From contig NZ_CP031555.1 in the NCBI RefSeq assembly GCF_003403095.1, positions 3,278,501-3,342,500 of the forward strand: a stretch of DNA of 64,000 bases, given 5' to 3'. Numbering within the stretch: position 1 is the stretch's first letter; the number at the start of each line of letters is the position of its first letter. Below, piece by piece: positions 15,403-24,052 of the stretch. The DNA comes from Thalassospira indica (GTDB lineage Bacteria; Pseudomonadota; Alphaproteobacteria; Rhodospirillales; Thalassospiraceae). Position numbers and translations under genes: made by a program. Under the pieces are notes generated by a model. The model was not told the DNA's origin. It did no database searches and saw nothing but the letters and a program-made list of their open reading frames with translations.

Positions 15403-15726
15403 ATGGCAATTCCAACCCCGGTGAATGGTCAGATTACAGACTCTGTGACCCAGAGTGCGGTCAGTGTTCTTGGTTCCGCGCCTGCGAATGCAATGGGTGC
15501 GATTTACCAAAGTGCGGCCCATTCAACATCGATCCTGTTCCAGAACGCTGTTCAGGCACAGCAACAGGCATCGATGTGTTCGCAAGCCGCCACCAATCAG
15601 GGCGTGATGCAGCTTTATTCCGTCAACACCATGGCGGGTGCGCAGGCAACAGCCAAACTCGGCCGGTCCGACAACAGCGATGCGCTTTTGACACTACTCG
15701 TAATTTTGGCAGCAACCCGCCGCTAG
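15403..15726 (+). CDS. RebB-family R-body protein (reb7)
   Basis: A 107-residue full-length Reb protein, MAIPTPVNGQITDSVTQSAV, with CGGAGG seven bases upstream. The first nine residues equal those of reb1, but the core differs (SAAHSTSILFQNAVQAQQQA, two Cys-containing positions near SMCSQAATNQG). It keeps the YSVNTMAGAQAT segment and C-terminal helix. It is probably cotranscribed with reb8 58 bases downstream. Confidence 0.92.
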   Translation: MAIPTPVNGQITDSVTQSAVSVLGSAPANAMGAIYQSAAHSTSILFQNAVQAQQQASMCSQAATNQGVMQLYSVNTMAGAQATAKLGRSDNSDALLTLLVILAATRR

Positions 15727-15784
15727 GCACATGATCCGTCTGGTCCTGCCCGGACCAAATACGGTCAAAACATGAGGGCGTGAA

Positions 15785-16045
15785 ATGGCAGACAACACCC
15801 CTGTAAACTCACAAATCACCGATGCAGTGACCCAGAACAACGTCAAGGTTCTGGGCGAAGCACCGGCACATGCCATGGGGCTTGTGTATCAGACGATGGC
15901 ACATTCCATCAGTTTGTCGATGCAAAACGCCATGCAGACCCAAGGCGGCCTGCAGCAGATCGGCAACGCCGTCACATCAAGCGCCTGCCGTATGATCCTG
16001 GAAAGTACTGGCGGTGGCATGGGCGGTGGCAAAAGCGGCGAATAA
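15785..16045 (+). CDS. RebB-family protein, short form (reb8)
   Basis: An 86-residue protein, MADNTPVNSQITDAVTQNNV, with GAGG upstream. It has the N-terminal signature and core (APAHAMGLVYQTMAHSISLS) but, like reb6, lacks the SQAATNQG-YSV segment; it ends in a Gly/Lys-rich tail (STGGGMGGGKSGE). It lies in the reb7 unit. Two size classes (74-86 and 98-111 residues) in one locus suggest distinct structural roles, which is inference. Confidence 0.88.
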   Translation: MADNTPVNSQITDAVTQNNVKVLGEAPAHAMGLVYQTMAHSISLSMQNAMQTQGGLQQIGNAVTSSACRMILESTGGGMGGGKSGE

Positions 16046-16130
16046 CGCGCCCGCAGATTTTATGGCTCCTGGCCCGTCCCGACAGAGATAATCAAACCGG
16101 TCTTTTGACCCGTTGCATATGAGGTTTTCG

Positions 16131-16727
16131 ATGGCAGACGACGACGCAAAACAGAACGAAGATCCGAAAGCTGGAAACAAAGATCAGGGCAATGAGCCGG
16201 ACAAAGCCGCGTCCCCCGCCGACAAGGATGGTGACGGTGACAAAAACGCCGCAGACGCCAAGGACGCGAAAGATGGTGGCGCTGCAAACGGCGATAAAAA
16301 GGCCGATGACAAGGATGATGCAAACAAACCGGCATCCCCTTCTGATCCCGCAGCCCCGGACAATCCGCCGGGCACACCGCCGCTCAGCACAGCTTTGAAC
16401 CCGCAGATCGTGCAGGCTGTCGGCACGACCAACCATGCGGTTCTGAACGGCGCGATCCCCGGCGCCAATGGTGTCGCCTATCAAAAGGTTGCCCAGGCAG
16501 CCGCCTATGCGGTGCAGGATTCCACGGATTATCTGCGCAATATCATGTCGATGGCATCCGCCACAACCGGTGTCGCAATGCAACAGATGCTGGCCACAAA
16601 GGAAGTCGATCCTTATTCGAAAATCATCGAGGCAGCAACCAAGGCAGTTGGCGACGCCCAGACAACCTTTTCCAAGGTCGGCACGTCAGCCAGTTCGGTG
16701 GTGAAGGATTTTGATAGCCTCGCCTGA
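16131..16727 (+). CDS. Reb-like protein with long charged N-terminal extension (reb9)
   Basis: A 198-residue protein. I choose the ATG at 16131 (MADDDAKQ...), with GAGG six bases upstream; in-frame TTG/ATG codons at 16113 and 16119 are less likely. Residues 1-80 are Lys/Asp/Ala-rich and probably disordered; residues about 85-165 are a diverged Reb domain (NPQIVQAVGTTNHAVLNGAI, then AVQDSTDYLRNIMSMASATT); a further 30 residues form an amphipathic helix. It is the last reb-locus gene and has no promoter motif of its own, so it probably depends on promoter 7. It may cap or nucleate the ribbon; speculative. Confidence 0.75.
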   Translation: MADDDAKQNEDPKAGNKDQGNEPDKAASPADKDGDGDKNAADAKDAKDGGAANGDKKADDKDDANKPASPSDPAAPDNPPGTPPLSTALNPQIVQAVGTTNHAVLNGAIPGANGVAYQKVAQAAAYAVQDSTDYLRNIMSMASATTGVAMQQMLATKEVDPYSKIIEAATKAVGDAQTTFSKVGTSASSVVKDFDSLA

Positions 16728-16740
16728 TCAGGCTCAGGCG
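16721..16740. terminator. shared palindrome between reb9 and the cyclase gene
   Basis: CGCCTGA tcaggc TCAGGCG spans both stop codons of the convergent genes; a possible bidirectional terminator lacking a T-tract. Confidence 0.4.
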
Positions 16741-18038
16741 CTGCGCATCAGCTCGATACGGTGGCAAGCCTCGGAGAAATCCGGGGCAAACAGTTTAAGA
16801 CTGACACCCGTCCCCTGAAGCTCATACGCGCCCATTTCCTCTGTCGGGCAGGAAATGAACCGGGCCACGGTCGAACTGACCAGAACACGCCGGCCAAGTT
16901 GCTTGGTAAGCTGTTCGATGCGGGCTGCTTCGTTTGCCGCCTGCCCGACCACGGTAAAATCGACACGTTCCGACACGCCGACATTGCCGTAAATCACTTC
17001 CCCGACATGCATGCCAAGGCCGTAATCGAATGGCAGTTTTCCGACTTCTTCGCGCCGCGCATTCAGCGCATCGATGTTCAACTGGGCCTCGGCCGCGGCA
17101 TAAAGTGCTGCGTAACAGGCGGTTTCAAGATTGGTTTCGTCTTCATCAATCGGGAAAATCGCAAGCGTCGCATCCCCGATATAACGCAGAACCTGCCCGC
17201 CATGCTTAAGCACGGCACCGGCTGTTGCGCCAAAGAAATCATTCATTTCGCCCAGGAACGCATCATCACCGACATGGGTCGCAACCGAGGTCGAGTTGCG
17301 CATATCCGAAAACCAGATCACTGCACGGGTTTTGGTACTGTCGCCCAGTTTGATCTGACCATTGCGGACACGTTGCCCGGCATCGGTGCCAAGATAGGTT
17401 TCCAGAATGGTGCGGGTTTCTTCGTGGTTGATACGCATTTTGCACGACACGGCAAAGCGGCGCTGAATACCCGACAGGATCGCCAGATCCTCGTCCGAGA
17501 AACCACTGGGACGCCGCGTCAGATAGGTCATGAAGATGCGGTTGCTATTGAGCGTACTGTCACTATCGGTCACGAACGGCGTCATCAGGGCGTAATAGTC
17601 CGTGCCCCGTTGACGGCGGAAAGTTTCAAGGATCGGGAAGTCGACAACTGCGCTTGGGCCGATAAGATGACGGCGCATGAAGCTGACATCGCTATCAAGC
17701 ATCCATTTCATCGGGCTTTCGGCCCAATCGCGATCCTTTTCGTCATCGCCCATATGGGTGGTGCGCACAACCTGGCCGTTTTCCTTGGTCCAGATATAGG
17801 AAACACCTTCATAGAGCGGATGCAGGGTCTTGAACGCGACCATGACGCGATCAATCGGGATTCCGGATGCAACCAGACGGCTGGCCATGCCTGACAGAAG
17901 TTCGCTGATGTCGGTATCATCAAGCGCACATTCCATCAGCCAGTCGTTAACAGAGCGCACAAAGCCACGCGCGGCTTGCGCGTTATTGGTTCCGGGAAGC
18001 GGGGTTACCACGCCGGATGAAGACTGATTGTTGGTCAT
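16734..18038 (-). CDS. class III adenylate/guanylate cyclase with N-terminal sensory region
   Basis: A 434-residue protein from ATG 18038 (GGAG eight bases upstream; a GTG six bases earlier is possible). Residues about 225-420 form a class III cyclase catalytic domain: AVIWFSDMRNST contains the metal-binding Asp, RYIGDATLAIFP the second Asp, and ERVDFTVVGQAANEAARIEQ the Asn/Arg region. The N-terminal half resembles a GAF-like sensory domain. No transmembrane segment is seen, so it is probably cytoplasmic. It is convergent with the reb locus; no functional link is shown. Confidence 0.88.
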   Translation of the reverse strand: MTNNQSSSGVVTPLPGTNNAQAARGFVRSVNDWLMECALDDTDISELLSGMASRLVASGIPIDRVMVAFKTLHPLYEGVSYIWTKENGQVVRTTHMGDDEKDRDWAESPMKWMLDSDVSFMRRHLIGPSAVVDFPILETFRRQRGTDYYALMTPFVTDSDSTLNSNRIFMTYLTRRPSGFSDEDLAILSGIQRRFAVSCKMRINHEETRTILETYLGTDAGQRVRNGQIKLGDSTKTRAVIWFSDMRNSTSVATHVGDDAFLGEMNDFFGATAGAVLKHGGQVLRYIGDATLAIFPIDEDETNLETACYAALYAAAEAQLNIDALNARREEVGKLPFDYGLGMHVGEVIYGNVGVSERVDFTVVGQAANEAARIEQLTKQLGRRVLVSSTVARFISCPTEEMGAYELQGTGVSLKLFAPDFSEACHRIELMRSA

Positions 18039-18264
18039 GGGCACGCTCCGTCCGTTCGTCTGCTTGATTGTCGCACTGCCGTTGGTTCAAATCCAGACCC
18101 TAAATAGAACAGCAATGCAATTTAGCAATTATTGATTTGGAAACAGTTATTTTCCGGCAAACAAATGACTATTGGTCACTTAAAACGCAAGGGCCATCTG
18201 TCAAAAAACTGTCGCACTTTTCGCGTAACTGAATTGCGCTATCTGCAAACGACCAAATTTGGCG

Positions 18265-19815
18265 CTATTGCGGCTGTGCCGGCGGCAGATAAATGCGCGC
18301 CAAAAGCCCGCCTTTCTGCGATTCTTCAAGGTATATTTCACCACCATGCGCCCGGACGGCTGTGCGTGCGATTGCCATCCCAAGACCAATACCGCCGGTA
18401 TCACGATTGCGTGACGCTTCAATCCTGAAGAACGGCTCAAACACCTGTTCGCGTTGTTCGACCGGTATCCCAGGCCCATCATCGGCAATTTCGATCCAAA
18501 GCCCCCCGTCATCGGCATCGCGCACCGCAACCTCGACCGTATCGCCGAAGTTAAGGGCATTGGACACCAGATTGCCAAAGGCGCGTTTGATCGAAAGCGG
18601 CCGGCACGGATAAACCCGGGTATCTACCTCGCCAATATATCTGATTGGTCGTCCGGTTTCTGCCAGATCCTCGACCGCGGATTCAACAAGGGCGGTCAGA
18701 TCGATTTTGCGGGTTTCCTCATTCGCGGTTTCTTCGCGGGCGAAGGTCATCGCCGCTTCGACCATCTGTTCCATTTCATCAAGGGTTTCGATGATACGCG
18801 CACGGTTTTCCGGATCATCGACAAATTCGGCGCGCAGACGCAGCGATGTGATCGGTGTGCGCAGATCATGCGAAATGGCGGCCAGCATCCTTGTGCGGTC
18901 CTCGACAAAGCGTTTGAGGCGCGCAGTCATCCGGTTAAAGGCCCTTGTGGCGCGTCTGATTTCAATCGGACCGGTTTCAGACACCGGTTCGGGATAGTCC
19001 CCCCGCCCGACACGATCGGCCGCCCTTGTCAAAACGTCCCACGACCGCGAAATCCGGCGCGCCAGGAAGAAGGCGATCACGGCAATGACAAGCCCGGATG
19101 CCAAAACACGCAAAAGGTTGTCGAACACAAACCAAGGTGGCGAAACGACCCCGCCGATCATGGCTTCCAGCCAGACATCGGGCTCTGTGCCGGTTGGCTC
19201 CCCGTCCGGACCAAGGATCCTGATCGGCACAACAAGGCGCATCACCGGCGAAGTATCGCAATCAAACCGGTCAAGGTAGCGCAACGACCAGGGTGCGCGG
19301 CGATCATCATCACGGTGATCATCGCGATCATGATGGTCATCGTCGTGGCCGGATCGATCCATGCGGTCACGTTCCAGAAACGCATCCTTTTCACGCCGGA
19401 GTGTTTTGCGTTCGCTCCAGCATTCATCCTCAGACAGGATTTCAACCCGCGCCGGGACCCCGGTTTCAAGGTCGAGTGCCTCGTTTAAACGCTGGGTCAG
19501 CGTGTCCGAGGTAAATCCGTCACCGGAAACCACATCAGTTTCCGGCACCAGCCGCAGGCGGTTCTGTGGTGATTGCGCCACGCGCAACACATCGGCCCAG
19601 TTATCACGCGGCGTTGTCGTCAGAATGCGCGAAATCGCCGCCACCCGTGAAAGGGCATAGCCGCGTCGCTCAGACGCCACCGCATCCCGGCGTTCTTCGG
19701 CCAACATGACACCAAGAACGATGTGGGTCAGGATGATCGCGCCCAACAGCAAACAGACAAGCTGCGCGGTCAGACTTTGCGGCCAAAGACGTTTGATCAG
19801 GCGGCGCTTGGTCAT
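18265..19815 (-). CDS. sensor histidine kinase with His/Asp-rich periplasmic loop
   Basis: A 516-residue kinase: TM1 at residues about 15-40, a periplasmic domain of about 190 residues, TM2, HAMP, HisKA with ISHDLRTPITSL (phospho-acceptor His), and HATPase with N box NALNFGD and G boxes DDGPGIP and GIGLGMAIA. The periplasmic domain holds an unusual stretch of His, Asp and Arg (SGHDDDHHDRDDHRDDDRR), which could bind metal ions or sense pH. It overlaps the response regulator gene by four bases (ATGA). The EnvZ/RstB-like layout is common; the His/Asp loop is the odd part. Confidence 0.92.
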   Translation of the reverse strand: MTKRRLIKRLWPQSLTAQLVCLLLGAIILTHIVLGVMLAEERRDAVASERRGYALSRVAAISRILTTTPRDNWADVLRVAQSPQNRLRLVPETDVVSGDGFTSDTLTQRLNEALDLETGVPARVEILSEDECWSERKTLRREKDAFLERDRMDRSGHDDDHHDRDDHRDDDRRAPWSLRYLDRFDCDTSPVMRLVVPIRILGPDGEPTGTEPDVWLEAMIGGVVSPPWFVFDNLLRVLASGLVIAVIAFFLARRISRSWDVLTRAADRVGRGDYPEPVSETGPIEIRRATRAFNRMTARLKRFVEDRTRMLAAISHDLRTPITSLRLRAEFVDDPENRARIIETLDEMEQMVEAAMTFAREETANEETRKIDLTALVESAVEDLAETGRPIRYIGEVDTRVYPCRPLSIKRAFGNLVSNALNFGDTVEVAVRDADDGGLWIEIADDGPGIPVEQREQVFEPFFRIEASRNRDTGGIGLGMAIARTAVRAHGGEIYLEESQKGGLLARIYLPPAQPQ

Positions 19816-20537
19816 TTTTCGGTCACCTCGCAGGTGAACATGTATCCCCCGCCCCAGACGGTCTTGATCAGGGTCGGGTTCTTGGCATCCACCTCAATCT
19901 TCTTGCGCAGGCGGCTAACCTGATTGTCGATACTGCGATCAAACGGGATGGCTTCGCGCCCCTTGGTCAGGTCAAGCAACTGATCGCGGTTAAGTACCAT
20001 ATTGGGATGTTCGACAAAGGCACAAAGCAAGCCATATTCCCCGGCACTGAGCGGTACAACCACATCATTGGCATCGCGCAGCTCATGGCGGGTACGATCC
20101 AGCACCCAGCGATCAAAATGCACCTGCCCGCCCGGAAGCGGTCCCTTGCGTCCGACCGGAAGACTTTGCGCACGCCGCATCACGGCCTTGATCCGCGCCA
20201 GCAACTCGCGCGGATTAAACGGCTTGGCCAGATAATCATCTGCGCCCATTTCAAGGCCGATGATCCGATCGGTTTCCTCGCCAAGGGCGGTCAGCATGAC
20301 AACCGGCACATCATAGTTTTCGCGCAGCCATCGACATAAACTCAGCCCGTCCTCGCCGGGCATCATCAGATCCAGCACGATCAGATCGGGTGCGATGTTG
20401 TCAGTCATCAGTTTGCGCAACTCGCGCCCGTCGGACGCCAATGTGACGCGATATTCATGCTGGCGCAGATACCGCCCCAGAAGGTCACGGATATCACGAT
20501 GGTCATCGACAACAAGAATGTGGGGCTGGTCGCTCAT
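19812..20537 (-). CDS. OmpR-family response regulator
   Basis: About 241 residues from ATG 20537 (MSDQPHILVVDDHRDIRDLL), with AGGA seven bases upstream. The receiver domain has the acidic pair VVDD, phospho-acceptor in LIVLDLMMPG and Lys in DYLAKPF; the C-terminal winged helix ends with the typical SRLRKKI...VWGGGYMF. Partner of the overlapping histidine kinase. It is divergent from a His-rich exported protein, a probable target. An inverted repeat ATTGTCGC/GCGACAAT lies in the shared promoter region. Confidence 0.93.
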   Translation of the reverse strand: MSDQPHILVVDDHRDIRDLLGRYLRQHEYRVTLASDGRELRKLMTDNIAPDLIVLDLMMPGEDGLSLCRWLRENYDVPVVMLTALGEETDRIIGLEMGADDYLAKPFNPRELLARIKAVMRRAQSLPVGRKGPLPGGQVHFDRWVLDRTRHELRDANDVVVPLSAGEYGLLCAFVEHPNMVLNRDQLLDLTKGREAIPFDRSIDNQVSRLRKKIEVDAKNPTLIKTVWGGGYMFTCEVTEK

Positions 20538-20618
20538 ATGCGGTCCTGAAATCAAAGTCGTTTGGTAAGCCTAACCTACCGCCTCGACCGGTATCGCAGA
20601 AACGGCAATTTGTATCAG

Positions 20619-20690
20619 ATTGTCGCAAAACGGCCTTTTGGCACAGCTTGCGACCATTTTGCCCGTTCGCCGGGATCATTTCGCGACAAT
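20619..20690. promoter_or_regulatory. inverted ATTGTCGC / GCGACAAT pair in divergent promoter region
   Basis: ATTGTCGC at 20619-20626 and GCGACAAT at 20683-20690, between the response regulator and the divergent exported-protein gene. Candidate binding sites of the regulator; the distance is large and the assignment tentative. Confidence 0.35.
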
Positions 20691-20747
20691 CATAGGCGAT
20701 AACGGCCCTCAACACATTGATCCCCCACAAACCTGATGAGGTTCCCG

Positions 20748-21398
20748 ATGAAACGCAAAACCATTCTTAAACTTGCTGCCGCCCTGATTGCCACCACCAT
20801 GATCGCAACCCCGTTTGCAGCGGCTTATGCGTCGCCTGGCGAACGTGACCATAAAGGCGAATATATGCGGGGTGAACACGGTGACTTCGGCGAACATGGC
20901 AAGTATCACAAAGGCGGCATGTTCCATGGCGAAGGCCGCACACGCGCCGTGCCATTGACCACCGATGAGGCCCGCACGCTGGTAGATGCGATGCTTTTGA
21001 AAATGGGTAAATCCAACCTCAAGACCGGTGATGCCAAGACCTCCGAACAGGCTGGCAAGATTGATGTTGTCTTGCTGAATGCCAGTGGTGATGTGGTCGA
21101 GGTTTTGAAATTTGATGAAAAAACCGGCCGTATGGATCGCGGTACCCGCCATGATCTGCGCAAACTGATCGGCAAACCGAACAAAGACAAGGCGGCACGT
21201 TTTGATCGCAAATTCACCGCTGATCAGATGACGCTTCTGGCCAATGCGATGGTGATCCGGTTTGGCAATGGTGAGCTTAAACTGGGTGACATCGCCGAAA
21301 CCCCGCGTGGTACCTATACCGCCACCGTCACCAATCAGGCCGGCGACATTGTGCGTGAAATGGAACTGAGCAGCGTGACCGGTCGCCCGATCAGCTGA
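20748..21398 (+). CDS. exported His-rich protein, probable target of the two-component system
   Basis: A 216-residue protein from ATG 20748 (MKRKTILKLAAALIATTM...), with GAGG six bases upstream. A Sec signal peptide ends near AYASPGERD. A His/Gly/Glu/Lys-rich segment follows (EHGDFGEHGKYHKGGMFHGE). The rest contains two similar units, VPLTTDEARTLVDAMLLKMG and FTADQMTLLANAMVIRFGNG, each followed by a beta-type VVLLNASGDVV or ATVTNQAGDIV stretch, so it looks like a tandem duplicate of about 70 residues, somewhat PepSY-like. The His-rich stretch mirrors that of the adjacent sensor kinase. Confidence 0.82.
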   Translation: MKRKTILKLAAALIATTMIATPFAAAYASPGERDHKGEYMRGEHGDFGEHGKYHKGGMFHGEGRTRAVPLTTDEARTLVDAMLLKMGKSNLKTGDAKTSEQAGKIDVVLLNASGDVVEVLKFDEKTGRMDRGTRHDLRKLIGKPNKDKAARFDRKFTADQMTLLANAMVIRFGNGELKLGDIAETPRGTYTATVTNQAGDIVREMELSSVTGRPIS

Positions 21399-21470
21399 TC
21401 GGTCCGTCAAAACCGAACCTTCCCCGGTCCGGGGACTTCCCCCATCCCAACCGATACCCCGGACCCGCCT

Positions 21471-21512
21471 GCGCCCCCAAGGCTCCCCTTGGGGGCGTTT
21501 TGCGTTTTTGGG
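21471..21512 (+). terminator. rho-independent terminator
   Basis: GCGCCCCCAAGG ctc CCCTTGGGGGCG followed by TTTTGCGTTTTT, downstream of the His-rich exported protein. Confidence 0.85.
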
Positions 21513-21610
21513 TTTAACTTCATCGGCTTGTCACGCAATTAGGTTTGACGGCTTCGTGTAATCCAAGCATTGTTACGCGCTTCTATAATCCGCCCCATGA
21601 AAGAAGCACC

Positions 21611-22063
21611 ATGACGACCAACGCCCCAAAACCCGCCCCCAGAACAGCCACCCTCGATGATATCCCCGCATTAACAACCCTTTGGCAGGAAACCGGGCTT
21701 TACCGCCCGTATAACCCGCCAGAATGGGATGTGCGCTTTGCGCTTGAAAGCAAGGAAGCCACCCTTTTCGTCTGGGAAGATAACAGCGATAACATTATTG
21801 GGTCTGTCATGGCGGGTCATGACGGGCATCGCGGCTGGGTCTATTATATGGCCGTAACACCAAGTTTGCAGAAATCAGGACTGGGTCGTCGCCTGATGGA
21901 GGTCGGGGAAAACTGGCTGCGCGATCAGGGTGTTTGGCGCATGCAGTTGATGGTGCGTGCGGACAACCATGCGATGCAGGATTTCTATCGCCATCTTGGC
22001 TATCGCGCCTGTGACGTCACGGTGATGCAAAAAGACATCAACACCCCGCCTGCCGACCGATAG
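21611..22063 (+). CDS. GNAT family N-acetyltransferase (YpeA-like)
   Basis: A 150-residue single-domain acetyltransferase from ATG 21611, with AAGAAG upstream. It shows the GNAT acetyl-CoA signature VTPSLQKSGLGRRLMEVGEN (Q/R-x-x-G-x-G/A), a preceding beta-strand YYMAVTP, and ending DFYRHLGYRACDV. Length and motifs resemble the YpeA group whose acceptors are not known. It is convergent with the Na/phosphate transporter. Confidence 0.88.
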   Translation: MTTNAPKPAPRTATLDDIPALTTLWQETGLYRPYNPPEWDVRFALESKEATLFVWEDNSDNIIGSVMAGHDGHRGWVYYMAVTPSLQKSGLGRRLMEVGENWLRDQGVWRMQLMVRADNHAMQDFYRHLGYRACDVTVMQKDINTPPADR

Positions 22064-22079
22064 CCCCGTCGCGGTTGCA

Positions 22080-23867
22080 TTACATGGCATCGGCGATGGT
22101 CGATGCCGCGTTTTGCTCTGTCGGGGCTGGTTTTTGCTGATTTTTAATTGCGATTGTTGCGTGGGCAATCCGGCGTGCGCGCTCATACAGGCGGTTGATG
22201 CGTTCGACCATCGCGACTTCAATCCGGTAACGACGAATATCAAGATCGCGCGGGCCGATTTCGTCACTAACCTTGCGCAATGTCGTATCAAGTTTGGTGG
22301 TGAACTCCGCCTTGCGACCCAGCACACGATTGGCGGCCTCCAGATCCTCGGCCGAAAAGGCGGTCATCGCCTGTTTCAGGCAATCTTCGGCGATCTCGTA
22401 AAGCTCTGCCATTTTCTGGCGGTTTTCGTCTGATGGCATGTGGCGAATATCAAGCCATTCGCCGACCAGCTTGACCATTTCCTCACTGATCAGATCACCG
22501 ATGGCTTCAAGATGGTTGCTGACGGCAAGCTCGTTCTGCATACGGTTGAGGTCCGCTGCCAGCAGTCCCGCACGCGGCAGTTTTGCGGCAAACAGCGCAA
22601 TCGCGTCTTGCAGGCTATCGACCCCGTCATCGAGTTCGCCAAGCTTTTTAAGCTTTGGTCGTGTCGGGTTGCGCAGGTTTTCGCGCCCTCGCCGCACGAC
22701 ATCAATCACCACATCGCCCATATGGACAACCTCGTTGCGCAGCAGGCTTAGTGCTGCGGCAGGTGCGACGCTGAGTTCGTGAATAACGTATTTTGGTTCC
22801 GGGCTGAGACGTGGTTCGGTGTCGATTTCGGCCGGAACCAGTTTTTCGATCAGGCGCGCTATTGCGGGCACAAACCCGATCATCAGGATGACATTGACGA
22901 CATTGAAGATGGTGTGCGCATTGGCAATTTCGCGCGCGATGTCTGTTGTCTCGGGTGTGCGTCCGGTGGTGATGAATTCGACAAGCCTTACCAGTTGGTC
23001 AATAAACGGCAACCAGATCAAAACACCGACCACATTAAATAACACATGGCCAAGGGCGGTGCGAAATGCATCACGGTTCTTGCCAATCGTCACCAGCAAC
23101 GCGGTGACACAGGTGCCGATATTGGCCCCGAAAATAAGCGCGATACCGCTATCAAGCGGCACCAATCCCTGCCCGGCCAGAACAATGACAATCCCCATCG
23201 TCGCCGCACTTGATTGCACCAGCGCAGTGAACGCCGCCGCCACCAGCATGGCGAGAAACGGATTGCGCATCTGGCCCATCACATCGATGAACGGGCCATA
23301 GGTTCGAAGCGGTTCCATGGCGTCACTCATCATGCCCATGCCAAAGAACAGCATGCCCATACCCAGCACCGCCTTGCCGATCAGGGTAAACCGCTTGCGA
23401 TCGGCCAGCATCGTCATGGCAAAGCCGATGGCAATAAAAAGTGGCGCAATGGCATCAATCTGAAAGGCGATGATTTGCGCGGTCAGGGTACTGCCGACAT
23501 TGGCGCCCATGATCACGGCAATCGATTGGGCAAACGGCATCAGTCCGGCCGACACAAAGCCAACCACCAGCACAGTCGTAACACTTGATGACTGCACCAG
23601 CCCGGTAATAACCGCACCCGAAACTGCGGCCCAGATACGATTGCGGGTCATGCCAGACAAAACACGACGCAATCTGGACCCGGCAAGGGTTTTAAGCGCG
23701 CCTGCAAGATGATCCATCCCGTATAAAAACAGGGCCAACCCGCCAACCAGACCGATCGCCATCGACCAGGTGTCAAGCGATGGCGCGTTGTCCGCCGCCC
23801 AGGCCGCCGAGTTGGCCAGAAGGAGCAAGACCGCGCTTGCAAGAATGGATTTCAGGAATGTCGGCAT
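22080..23867 (-). CDS. Na+/phosphate cotransporter family protein with PhoU-like domain
   Basis: About 595 residues. The start at 23867 is preferred because it gives a clean hydrophobic leader (MPTFLKSILASAVLLLLANS); an ATG at 23909 is possible. Two inverted Na_Pi_cotrans repeats carry the family QSS motifs (GLVQSSSVTT and ALVQSSAATM), with 8-9 membrane segments, followed by a cytoplasmic PhoU-like helical domain of about 220 residues. This is the YjbB/NptA class, thought to export or import phosphate with sodium. Confidence 0.9.
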   Translation of the reverse strand: MPTFLKSILASAVLLLLANSAAWAADNAPSLDTWSMAIGLVGGLALFLYGMDHLAGALKTLAGSRLRRVLSGMTRNRIWAAVSGAVITGLVQSSSVTTVLVVGFVSAGLMPFAQSIAVIMGANVGSTLTAQIIAFQIDAIAPLFIAIGFAMTMLADRKRFTLIGKAVLGMGMLFFGMGMMSDAMEPLRTYGPFIDVMGQMRNPFLAMLVAAAFTALVQSSAATMGIVIVLAGQGLVPLDSGIALIFGANIGTCVTALLVTIGKNRDAFRTALGHVLFNVVGVLIWLPFIDQLVRLVEFITTGRTPETTDIAREIANAHTIFNVVNVILMIGFVPAIARLIEKLVPAEIDTEPRLSPEPKYVIHELSVAPAAALSLLRNEVVHMGDVVIDVVRRGRENLRNPTRPKLKKLGELDDGVDSLQDAIALFAAKLPRAGLLAADLNRMQNELAVSNHLEAIGDLISEEMVKLVGEWLDIRHMPSDENRQKMAELYEIAEDCLKQAMTAFSAEDLEAANRVLGRKAEFTTKLDTTLRKVSDEIGPRDLDIRRYRIEVAMVERINRLYERARRIAHATIAIKNQQKPAPTEQNAASTIADAM

Positions 23868-24052
23868 TGGGCACCGGTCGAGGTAATCGGTTGAAAACAA
23901 ACCGACCATAGCGCAGTTTGGGGACCAAACCCAATTGGATGTTTAGCCCCTTGCCAAACTGTTGGGTGGCAGACATTCCCCTGACCTACCCATTGCCGCG
24001 CCCGACAAACGAGCCGACGTTCAGGCCTGACAGTTCGCGGGCAATCCTTGGC

